A DNA stretch of 64,000 nt, taken from NCBI GenBank assembly GCA_019925795.1, contig CM034300.1, positions 74,875,021 through 74,939,020 on the forward strand. Reading direction: 5' to 3'. The notes below the pieces were generated by a model. It was not told where the DNA came from. It saw nothing but the letters and a program-made list of their open reading frames with translations, and searched no databases. Both the position numbers and the translations under genes were made by a program. Below, piece after piece: positions 54,343 through 64,000 of the stretch (position 1 is its first letter; each line of letters starts with the position of its first letter). Source of the stretch: Dendrobium chrysotoxum (taxonomy: Eukaryota > Streptophyta > Magnoliopsida > Asparagales > Orchidaceae).

Positions 54343-56769
54343 TTATAAGCTTCTGTCTACAATGATTTGCTCAGGTGAAATATTACTATGTTCAGCAGAT
54401 TTATGATTGATGTTGCCATTGATTGCATCACCATTAAGACTGTCATCAGAAGGGATGCGATATGAGAAATTTCTCATTAAATGAAAAGATTTCATTCGCT
54501 TATCATCAGATGCACTCAAAGTTCTAATTTCATTGTGATCATCAGTTTCCTTCTGATACTTTTCAACGCATGGTTCTTTATGATGGTGGATTTTGGAAGA
54601 CTGATCAATTTGCCCGTTGATTTCATTCAAGGTAGTTTGAAAGAGAGTATCTGTGGGTCTGGGTGAGAGAATTGAAGCTCCCTGTGTGTCACGCTCGTAT
54701 TCTTTGACATGGTATGTTATCTCTCCAAATCGGCCATGAAGGGAACAGTCGAGGTTTTCAGACGTTGAATTAGAGTTTTCAGTACTACTTTCATTCTTTT
54801 TCGGCAAGTAACTCAAGACGGAATTCGCAGATGAAACATCCGGCTCGTGATTGGATGGCATCACAGGACCTGGTATCTCTCCTATATTCAAGCCAGGTTG
54901 CCATTCTGAAACCAAGGAAGCAACTTCATCATCAATCAACTCTGCAATTTGTGTGATATCATAATAAGTTATATTCAAATCTGTGACCATCTCTGTCGCG
55001 ACACTGATCGCAGTATCGTTGTCAACATCAAAAGGAAAGAAGATATTCCTGACATTGCCTGCATGTACCATCAAACTAGACATTATAGAACTTCATGATG
55101 ATATAAATAATATATGTTCTGCATGAATTTGTAACATATTCAACATGAAGTACCTTCTGTATCAGATATTCTAATACTTAAGAAGATGCTACCATCGTCT
55201 TTCCTCATTCCCTTGATTGTAAGTTCCAAATTAGCATGGAACTCGTCCTCTAGACTATGGATTGCATTGAACCCGTTTGTTTGAGACTCCCTAAGAATCC
55301 GACTCATTGGTGTGATGTCTCCTTCCCGATAAGTCAGATTAGGCTCATCGATTTGGAGAAAAGGATCATTCAGAAGCTCCCTTGCAGAGAATCTCTCTGA
55401 CACCTTTGCAATGCATTTCTCCACAAATTTTCTAACTTCAGGATCCTCAACTTTATATAAAGCATCAGGTTTTCTACCCTACGGAAGATAAGATTTGTCT
55501 GTAAGGAAGGATAACTGACGAATTCAAATAAAAGCATTATAGAGTTTTGATTCTTACAGAGGTAACCTTTTTGTAGATTTCTACAGAGTGAGCACATTCA
55601 CTATAAGGATATTCAAGTGTCACCATTTCTAAAACACACATTCCAAAAGAGTATATATCTACCAATTCATTATATGACTCTTCATATACTTCAGGAGCCA
55701 TGAATTCTGGTGTGCCTAAACAAGATTAAAGTAGGCAACAGTTATAACTATAGTGCAATGTCTAACTAACTCTTACTTTGCAGAAGGGAAGCATAAGCAA
55801 AGTGATTTACCCACACAATGGTCGGCGAGAGGTTTTCGGAGGATTGCGGCGAGACCCAAATCACCAATCTTGACCTCTCCTTGATTTCCATTAACAAAAA
55901 TATTGTCACATTTGAGGTCTCTATGTATGATAGGAGGGTCATGGCTATGGAGGTAAAGCAAACCACTTAAGATTTGCCTGCACCAATTTTTCAATGCCCT
56001 AATGTTAACCCTCCTATGCTTCTGCCTGTATCTGAATTTACAATAAAATAAATCAGAATAAACTGAAGGAAATAAATTTTCTCAACCGAACAAACATACA
56101 ATACTTCCTTACTAAAAGAGGAACTTACTGTCTTAGAGTGCCAGAGGTAAACATCTCGGTGACAAAATTGATTTTTCTCTTGGACGTATCGACCCAAGAG
56201 GTATAAAATTTCATGATGTTCTTATGCTTTAGGGTTTTGAGGAGATGAATCTCACAATAAAGCCTCTCCAAATTCTCAGAGTTTCGAAGAAATCTATTTA
56301 GCTTCACCTGATTCCAAGCAACTTCAATCCCTTCATACTCATCAAAACCCTTGTAACTGCCATCAAATTTAAGCAAAAAACACCTTATTTGTGAAATTAA
56401 ATAAAATAAAAGAAGAATTAGCCAAAGATGGAAAAAAAGGGGCAATCTTTTAGCCCCTTCTGTAAATTATCACAAACAGGAAAGCTAACAAGAAGTTATA
56501 CGGATTCATACACTGTTTTTGAAGCTCCCATGCCAAGGATCTCATTATACTGCAAAGAAAAAATAAGGGTTCATAGCAATGTCAAGCCCTAAAAAGAAGA
56601 AAACATGAAAAATACTAATGAAACTTACCCTGCCATATCTACCAGTTGGATCAAATTCCAGGAACTGAGGGTATTCTAAATCCTTAGAATCGGAATCCGC
56701 AACTTTCCCAAAGCCAAACTTTCCACAACATTTTGAGAGCACTTTCATTGACGATGACAAGGGAGCCAT
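54343..56769 (-). CDS. WNK: WNK serine/threonine protein kinase, seven exons, 608 residues
   Basis: Exons, in transcript order: 56769-56629, 56549-56512, 56356-56129, 56031-55811, 55715-55558, 55478-55154, 55058-54343. All introns are GT-AG, phases match, total 1,827 nt, with ATG at 56769 and TAA at 54343-54345. The kinase domain spans roughly residues 45-305. The glycine loop is GMGASKTVYKGF; the position of the usual strand-3 lysine is Asn (VAWN, residue 75), the WNK hallmark, with the catalytic lysine expected in the loop (SKT, residue 58). The catalytic loop is HRDLKCDN (172), the metal-binding site reads IGDLGL (Asp 193), and the activation-segment end is TPEFMAPE. An OSR1-C-like regulatory segment (NIFFPFDVDNDTAISVATEM) follows near 370-415. 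Plant WNKs act in osmotic, flowering-time and circadian signalling; which one this is cannot be told. Confidence 0.93.
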
Positions 56770-58984
56770 TGGGCAGCTTTTATGAAGAAGATGGACACAA
56801 CTTTCCAGTCTAAAAAGAGAAACTTTGATAAAGGAATGGAAGAAGAGAGACGAAACTGAATTTAGCTTGAAAGAGAAGAATAAATAAGGGACAAAAACAC
56901 CAAATTAATCTGCAAGTAAACTATTTTATCCTTCAATGGAAGGCAGCGACCCATAAGGACCAAGAAGAACTAATTTTGGGGGTAATTATTTCCTCACACC
57001 TTAGTTGCCTTGGCTTGCTGCACATTTGCTTCTACCATTCCTGGATGTTTCTTTCCTTCTCACCCAGTCCATAAAAGCCAAACTGCCAAGTGCCCGCTGA
57101 ATCTTGAAGGGCCTGAAGGTGAAAATAACAAAGTGAAATAATAATAATAATAATAATAAATCTCTCAGCCAACAGCCCACAAAGGCCCTTAGCCATAGTG
57201 AGTTGTTATTATATTTATTTCTGCATTATATTTGTTTTCTTCTTTTCATTGGACTCTTTAAAGAGCAAAGTACACATGTGGGGGGTTTTGCATTTGATGA
57301 ATTATATATCTAATATCTAAATTTTTATATTTATTTATATATATATCATTATAATCTCTAAATCAAATCAAAATATCTACATAAAAATATATTTTTTTAT
57401 TTTAAATAATTAGTATTAATAAAAATTTTAATGAAATTTAAAGATTTAAATGTTTTATAAGTAAATATAAAAATTTAAGCATTAGATATATAAATGATAT
57501 GTCACCAAAAATCACCTTGGTACGACACGAATCTTGAGGCTTATTGAGTTGCAACTTTCAAAATTAAATTCAGGATCATCCAAACTCCAATTTCAGCAAA
57601 CGTATAGTCAAACTGAATGTCTCGAAGGGACAAACCCAACGACAACAAAATCAGTTCAAACCGAGCCTAATAGGTCTAAATCGAGGGGCCAAACCACATT
57701 TGAGAGTTTCAAAGCATTAATTGGATGAGCAAAGGATATCCAAATATAGCATGCTTATAGTCGAATCGAGCGGCTCGAGATTTGTGTTATGGATCTCCGT
57801 TCAAAGCTAAAACAATTTTCATCTCTAGGGTTATTATGGCTGTTTCACATAAAAACTCAGTATTTATTTAACAAAAACATTTTTTTAATTACATTTCATT
57901 CCCAACAGATCAAATGGCGCCAACGTGACGTATAAATTGGGGGTTTATTCATTAAACAGTCAATTTTGTTCTAAGCGTGCCAATAATTATTTGAATTATT
58001 TTAATTATGAGTTAAATGTTTTCAATTCTTTGGATAAAATAATAATTGCTGCATTTCTATGATATTTTTTTTAATGATTCTTTTTTTTTTTTGAAATAAT
58101 AGTATTATTTGAATTGTTATATTATACATCAAAATGTAAAAAAAAAATTAGTTAGGATAGAAGAGAAGAAATGATGGAGATAATAAAAATTTCACTTGAA
58201 GATTTTTAAAAGAGCAAAAATTACAGGACCTGACTCAGTTAAAATAATCCCTTATGTATTTAAGGTTATAGAAATTTGCTCTTTTTCACAATTGAAGAAG
58301 AAAAAATTAAAGAATTGAAACCGATTACTTGGTCTCCTATAATTGTAATAGATATTATGAGAGAAATAGTGGAGAGATGATGATGATCAGATGATGTTAG
58401 TCAGACAATAATGGTCAAGCAATGGTAGTTAGGTGATAATAATTTGACAACAATGGTCAGATAACAATAGCCACACTATGACAGTAGTTAATGATAGTCA
58501 TCAGCATTGAACATTGGGTAGAGATCTAGAGTGCTTTAGATCTCCAATATCTCTCCAAACTCTAAGTATTGATCGAGGTCCTCCTCATGTAGAAAATGAT
58601 GGTCTATTGATAATATTTTGATAAAGGCATTTGGTAAATTAGGCAAAAACTACATAACAATCCATCTCACATTGAATACATTGATTATAAATTATTTGTT
58701 TAGTATTTAAGTATCTTAATAACTTCAAAAGTGAGTGATCTTATGGTTGTTAGATTTATCTCTTTGAGCTGCTCGATTCAACTATAAGCATGCAAAATTC
58801 AAAGACCATTTGATCCTTAAAAATAATGTCTTGATTCGGAGGTCGTTTGATCCTCCAATCAATGCCCTAAAATTTTTTCCTTGATTTGAGCTCATTTAGA
58901 TTCGAATCGGATCACCTTTTGTGCTATTGAATTAGTCTAGTCGAGATGATCAATTCAACTATAAATTTGTTGAACATTTTCCAA
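56770..58984. other. WNK upstream region and intergenic DNA
   Basis: The first 250 bp upstream of the WNK start are purine/pyrimidine-biased and probably include its 5' UTR and promoter, but no firm TATA box was chosen. An (ATA)n tract lies at about 57139-57160. The 58370-58500 stretch repeats words such as 'caatggtcag' and 'ataatggtca'. No gene recognised. Confidence 0.45.
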
Positions 58985-59200
58985 AAAAGAAAGAAAGAAA
59001 GAAAGAAATTTTAAGTTTATTTAATAATTTCATAGGTTCAAGCAGCGCTCTGGAGACCTTGGCGGCGATTTTAGGGTTCCTCTTGCTCGAGCGTTCTGGC
59101 CCTCCTAGCCTCCATCTCCCTGGCCTTTTGGTGTGGTTTCTCTTGCTTTGCTTTATTCTGTTGTGCTTTCTTCTAAGTTTTCCTTGTTTCGTGTGGGGCG

Positions 59201-60712
59201 ATGACGACGCCGTCGTCATCGTTCCCGGTTTCCTCCTCCCTGGAGGGGAAATAGCGGTCGTTCAAGGAAGCCTTAGCAGGATCCTCCACCTCTACTCCGA
59301 AAATTTCTTTCGTTCACTCGTCTTTTAAGGGTTGTCCTGCCCTTCTTTTTGATGATTCTGTGGTTGAACAACTTGCTGCTCCTTATGCTTTAACTCTTAT
59401 TGGTAAATTTGTTCTGAGAAGGCCAAATTTGGATATCATTCGTAAATTTTTCGTTAATCTTAAGCTTTCTGGTGCTTTTCATGTGGGATTACTTGATCAA
59501 AGGCATGTTGCTATTCAACTGGCCAATGATCTAGACTATAATCGGATATTTTCTAGAAGATCGTATTACATCCATGGATGTCAAATGCGCTTACTGAAAT
59601 GGACTCCGGATTTTGACGTTAGGGATGAGTCTCCGATTGCTCCGATTTGGATTTCTTTTCCTAACTTACGACTGCATTTTTTTAATCATCAAATTATTTT
59701 CGGTATTGCATCTATTCTTGGTCGTCCTTTGCAAACTGATCAGGCGACTGCTTCTGTTTCGAGGCCATCTGTGGCTAGGGTTTTGGTTGAACTGGATGTG
59801 TCGAAGAAACATCCAACTGAAATCTGAATTGGTTCTGAAGTGAAAGGTTATTTCCAAAAAATTGAGTTTGAAAACCTTCCTGTTTTTTGTTCCTTCTGTA
59901 AAATGCATGGGCATGTGGTTACTGATTGCTTTCGTAACATCCTCATTTGCGCAATGAAAAGAACTCTTCAAAACATGGTAATGAGTTTGATGCTATGGCC
60001 CCTTTAGATCCCGTGGTTCATACGGTGGGGGAGACTCCTCCCTCTCTTTCTGCGAACCCGTTACCGAACGTCCCTGACATGGTTTCTATACCGGTTGAGT
60101 TAAATAATTCTGCTCTGAAAACCCAGGAAGTTGTTATTGTAAATTGTGATGCTAATGGGGGTGAAAAGAAAAATCCTTTGGAAAAAAACTTTAAATAATG
60201 CTAATATCATTAATTCTAGTTCTCTTATTTGCAATACCACTATTACTAATGATGTGTTGAATATTGATCCATTAATTGTTCAGGATGCTTTGAACGAAAC
60301 TACTGTTAATAAGCATTCGACTGGTAATGAAGGTGAGGGGAGGGATTTGGCTTTAGAAGATGGAGAGTTTGTCTCCACGGAACAATTCCTATCATCTCCT
60401 AAATGGGTTAATGTGCCGGTTAGGGTGGCTGGAGAATTTTGGGAGGATGATGGTAATTTTATGGAGAATGATTGTCCTCTAGCTCTGAGGGGACAAGCTA
60501 ATGATGGTAAAAATCATTCTTCTCCTAATTCTTATAGTGATGCTCTAACGGATAATGATGATTTTAATATTACTGCTAATTGCTTTGCTAAGGATGATAA
60601 TGATGCTAGCTTTATCTAAATTCAGAGAAAAAAAGGGAGGAAACCTAAGCATATTTCCTTGCAACCACCTAGATCAACTGCTAGAAATTCTCGTGCTAAT
60701 ACTTCTCATTAA
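59201..60712 (+). pseudogene. L1 ORF1 protein (DUF4283 + CCHC knuckle), broken
   Basis: Begins MTTPSSSFPVSSS; a TAG stop follows at residue 18 and a TGA at about 59825 in place of the Trp expected from the related element. The DUF4283 region reads IRKFFVNLKLSGAFHVGLLD, then IQLANDLDYNRIFSRRSYY and PIWISFPNLRLHF. The zinc knuckle CSFCKMHGHVVTDC is intact (about 59891-59932). One-base frameshifts occur near 59940 and 60165. The tail has acidic and Asn-rich runs, then a basic end (RKKGRKPKH) and a stop just before ORF2. It would package the element RNA. Confidence 0.83.
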
Positions 60713-60721
60713 TCTGTCTTT

Positions 60722-61965
60722 ATGTTTAGTACTATTATTTGGAATATTAGGGGCATTAGATGCCATTCTTCTAGGATCCGTATTAAAAATTTATGTCGAG
60801 TCCATAATATCACTATTTTAGTTTTACTTGAACCTCTTATTCCTAGTTCTAGGTTGCTTAACACTTCTAAGTTTTTGGGTTTTCACCATGCTATCTCGAA
60901 TGTTTCTAACAAAATTTGGGTTTTCTGGAAAAATCCTATTAAACTTGATATTATTGGTGATTTTATCCAAGTTTTGCATTGTAAAATTGAAGCTTATAAT
61001 TTTCATTATTTTGCTTCCTTTATTTATGCTACCTCCTCCCTTTATATTAGGAAAAGTTTATGGGATCAGCTGATAAATTTTCATAATTTATGTCAGCTAC
61101 CTTGGTTGGTCGGTGGAGATTTTAATGCTATCACTGCCCCGTCTGAAAGAATGGGTGGGTCTGCCCCTTCTTATCATTCTATGCCTGATTTTAATAATAT
61201 GATTTTATCTTGTAGTTTGATTGATATTGGTTTTGTGGGTAATAACTTTACTTGGAATAGAGGTCACTTATGGCAAAGGCTTGATCGTGTGCTTTTTAAT
61301 GAGTCTTGGATTAATGCTATTAATGCTACGAATGTTCACCATCTCAGTAGAACTTTATCCGATCATTCCCCCTTACTCATTAATATTAAAAATAGAATTG
61401 CTACTGTTTCTTTGCACTTTAGATTTTAAAATATGTGGCTCTTTAATAGTTCCTTCTTTGATGTTGTTCATGCTAATTGGCAAGCGCCTTTATTCCCTGA
61501 TAATTTTATTTTTGGTATGAGAAGGTTTTGGTTAACGCTGAAAAGATTAAAGCAAGTGCTTAATTGGTGGAATCGTAATGTTTTTAGAAATCTCTTTTCT
61601 AATATTTTAGAAGTTGAGCATAAGGTCACTGCTTTTGAGGATCTTTGGCAGCAGGATCCTTCTCATGCTAATTTATCCTTGCTTACTAATTCTAAACTTG
61701 ATTAGTTTAACCTTCAAGCTCAGGAAGAGGTTTTTTAGAAACAAAAAGCTGCGGCTAAGCATTTGGTTGAAGGTGATAATAGCACTAAGTATTTTCATGC
61801 TTTAACTAAGAGAAAAAGGATCAAGAATAGTATCAATAATATTCGGAGGGAGGATGGGTCCTTTTCTAATAACCTTGATGAGATTGCCAATTTATCCGTG
61901 CATCACTTTCAATCTCATTTTAATAAAACCTTCTCTCCTGTTCATGATATGGATTACTCTTTTAT
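60722..61965 (+). pseudogene. L1 ORF2, endonuclease part (truncated)
   Basis: The ATG-led frame 60722-61429 (235 residues) is an APE-type endonuclease: IIWNIRGI at residues 5-12, VLLEPLI in place of the usual Gln/Glu motif, VGGDFNAITAPSERMGG (about 136-152), NFTWNRG, RLDRVLFNESW and the C-terminal SDHSPLLINI with the catalytic Asp-His. After a TAA at 61427 the linker toward reverse transcriptase continues with further stops (WWNRNVFRNLFSNILE, EGDNSTKYFHALTKRKRI, the last a conserved plant L1 motif). It ends where the LTR begins at 61966. Confidence 0.83.
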
Positions 61966-63038
61966 TGTGGGCTCCGAAAATTTCATTAGATGTATGCTCC
62001 CGGCCTCTCCGCGCCATCGGTCTATTTTTCTTTTATTTGTGACGATGATGGCGGAAAGTTTTAACAAAATTAGGTTTCGGGTGAATTTTCAGAAGGTAGA
62101 TTGGGTTTTAAATAAGACACTACCCAGAGATTTCGCCCTCATTTTGTGAGGACTTTTTGATCTGAGTTCTAGTTTCCTATAGGCGCAAACCCCTATAGTT
62201 AATTAAAAATAGTTAATATTAAAAATAGAATTGCTACTATTTCTTTGCACTTTAGATTTTAAAATATGTGGCTCTTTAATAGTTCCTTCTTTGATGTTGT
62301 TCATGCTAATTGGCAAGCGCCTTTATTCCCTGATAATTTTATTTTTGGTATGAGAAGGTTTTGGTTAACGCTGAAAAGATTAAAGCAAGTGCTTAATTGG
62401 TGGAATCGTAATGTTTTTAGAAATCTCTTTTCTAATATTTTAGAAGTTGAGCATAAGGTCACTGCTTTTGAGGATCTTTGGCAGCAGGATCCTTCTCATG
62501 CTAATTTATCCTTGCTTACTAATTCTAAACTTGATTAGTTTAACCTTCAAGCTCAGGAAGAGGTTTTTTAGAAACAAAAAGCTGCGGCTAAGCATTTGGT
62601 TGAAGGTGATAATAGCACTAAGTATTTTCATGCTTTAACTAAGAGAAAAAGGATCAAGAATAATATCAATAATATTCGGAGGGAGGATGGGTCCTTTTCT
62701 AATAACCTTGATGAGATTGCCAATTTATCCGTGCATCACTTTCAATCTCATTTTAATAAAACCTTCTCTCCTGTTCATGATATGGATTACTCTTTTATTG
62801 TGGGCTCTGAAAATTTCATTAGATGTATGCTCCCGGCCTCTCCGCGCCATCGGTCTATTTTTCTTTTATTTGTGACGATGATGGCGGAAAGTTTTAACAA
62901 AATTAGGTTTCGGGTGAATTTTCAGAAGGCAGATTGGGTTTTAAATAAGACACTACCCAGAGATTTCACCCTCATTTTGTGAGGACTTTTTGATCTGAGT
63001 TCTAGTTTTTTATAGGCGCAAGCCCCTATAGTTAATTA
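61380..63038. repeat. tandem duplication of the LINE-LTR junction (826-bp copies)
   Basis: 61380-62205 and 62213-63038 are about 98-99% identical, offset 833 bp, joined by a short spacer (aaaatag). Each copy contains the end of the ORF2 fragment plus the first ~240 bp of the giant LTR. Differences are scattered point changes, for example three amino-acid replacements in the 128-codon frames. The duplication therefore happened after the LTR inserted into the LINE. Confidence 0.93.
61966..62205 (+). mobile_element. giant-LTR fragment, first duplicated copy
   Basis: Starts TGTGGGCTCCGAAAATTTC in the middle of L1 ORF2 after TTTAT. It is homologous to the first ~240 bp of the solo LTRs (shared 'cggcctctccgcg', 'gacactacccagagatttcg' and 'ataggcgcaaacccctatag') and is cut off at 62205 by the duplication junction. 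Confidence 0.85.
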
Positions 63039-64000
63039 CCCCTCTCGATAACAGGAGAGAGCTTTCGATTAAGGCTAGTCGTTAAGGAGATCATATGGAT
63101 CTTAAGTCCAGTGATTTTATTTAGAAAATTGCCTAAGATTTCACTTAGGGGCCTACGAACGCCTTCTCTCTGCTTGTACACAGGTTGCGGATCCGGTGGC
63201 GTTAAAGCTTTCTAAATTTTAGTTATTGCATTTAGTTTATTTTAACTCCTCTAAGTGTCACTTAGTACAACTCGTAGAGGGTGTTTGCTCAATCGGCACT
63301 ACTAGACTGTGCTCGTAGAAGAATTATCTTGCTTTGTGCCCGTAGTTTATTTTTTACTACAGTAGTTTGTTACTTTATTTTCAGCACTTTATTTTTCCTG
63401 CAATAGTTAGTTTACTATTTTCATCACTAATTTAATTATATTTATTGATGTGCTGACTTTTGACTGTTTGCTTGCAGGTGCTCATAGCCAGCAGTCTAGA
63501 GGACTCTCAGGTAGATGCAACTTAGACTACAACTGAGGATCTTAGTGAGCTTGAACTTGTTTGCTGGATAGTTGTTGGAGAGAGTTTCATTGTTTAGAGA
63601 GCTGCCATTTGGAGAGGTGTTTGAATTATTTGGAGATCATTAGTTTGTACTTAGGTTTGATAGTGGAGACATTGATTTGATGTTCTTTTGATTTACAATT
63701 TCTTTTGATTTAATTGAAGTTTTGATTTAACTTGTTAATCGGATTTTAAAATTATTTACTCGATTAAATGATTTAAAAGTTTTAACAGTTTAATTTGATA
63801 ATTTAGATCTTTAGTTTTGAATGTATTTTAAAATTATTTATGTTAAATTTGATTTACTTTATTTTGCAAATTTTAAATGTTGAAGATATTTCAAAATTTA
63901 TTAAGTTATTTAAATTTTATTCATGTTAATTTTAAATTTCAAATTGTTTAAATATCTCTTATCGATTATATTTAAGTTTAGAAATTTAAATTAGTTTAAT
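62799..64000 (+). mobile_element. giant-LTR copy, runs off the window end
   Basis: Starts TGTGGGCTCTGAAAATTTC and continues past the duplication with 'tttcgattaaggctagtcgt' (63067-63086, also in the minus solo LTR at 26660) and the block ending 'gttgcggatccggtggcgtt' (63183-63202). A large internal part of the LTR is missing between these blocks relative to the solo copies. Downstream sequence to 64000 is AT-rich and less certain. The 3' end is outside the window. Confidence 0.75.

Larger units (their letters stand above)
58985..61965 (+). mobile_element. L1-type LINE, interrupted (left end approximate)
   Basis: It has a GC-richer leader from about 59030, ORF1 with DUF4283 and zinc knuckle (59201-60712), and ORF2 starting at 60722 with an endonuclease domain. 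ORF2 is interrupted at 61966 by a copy of the giant LTR, so the reverse transcriptase and 3' end are not seen in the window. The left boundary and target duplication could not be fixed. It is related to but clearly distinct from the ORF1-only element at 27305. Confidence 0.82.

Noticed and set aside
54481..54666. Plus-strand open frame with a hydrophobic start opposite the WNK last exon
   Set aside because: It is antisense to the well supported WNK coding exon and has no independent support.

Overview
The window is nuclear DNA from a flowering plant. The evidence is two spliced plant genes (a chloroplast-type DUF1517 protein and a WNK kinase), plant-type RTE and L1 LINEs, Ty1/copia and Ty3/gypsy elements with initiator-Met primer sites, and Tourist-like MITEs. 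I cannot name the species. Very long introns packed with transposons suggest a large, repeat-rich genome, perhaps a woody or early-branching angiosperm; that is only inference.

Layout. (1) About 1-40,700, plus strand: the 3' part of one host gene, a DUF1517 protein resembling Arabidopsis FLAP1. Five exons are visible (5741-5843, 20740-20795, 31753-31917, 39779-39892, 40587-40679). They join in frame with GT-AG introns of 14.9, 11.0, 7.9 and 0.7 kb. The 5' exons lie left of the window. Nearly everything between the exons is mobile DNA: a full-length RTE LINE with a perfect 18-bp target duplication, a 5'-truncated RTE, a broken gypsy relic carrying a 5.4-kb solo LTR, RTE tails, an inverted second 5.3-kb solo LTR, an ORF1-only L1 element, a terminal-inverted-repeat element, and a 5.5-kb gypsy element that itself holds a copia-like fragment. 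(2) 40,700-54,300: intergenic DNA with a decayed but structurally complete copia element nested in a MITE, a 2-kb solo LTR and a cluster of Tourist-like MITEs. (3) 54,343-56,769, minus strand: a complete seven-exon WNK kinase gene encoding 608 residues. (4) 57,000-64,000: an L1 LINE, broken in ORF1, whose ORF2 is interrupted by a third copy of the giant-LTR family. The LINE-LTR junction is then tandemly duplicated (826-bp copies, 833-bp spacing).

The most unusual content is the giant-LTR family at 11520-16930 (+), 21559-26901 (-) and 61966/62799-64000 (+). Both complete copies have TG...CA ends and perfect 5-bp target duplications. They carry clusters of short hairpin motifs and a repeated 'GTTGCAGATCCGGTGGCG' block, and I see no coding capacity. 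The two solo LTRs sit in inverted orientation on either side of the 56-nt second visible exon of the host gene, an arrangement that could affect splicing, circular RNA formation or small-RNA production.

The two host genes converge (plus strand ending near 40.7 kb, minus strand ending near 54.3 kb) and show no functional link. Everything else is mobile-element sequence or AT-rich filler. All assignments come from reading the sequence and from memory of protein families; no database search was run.
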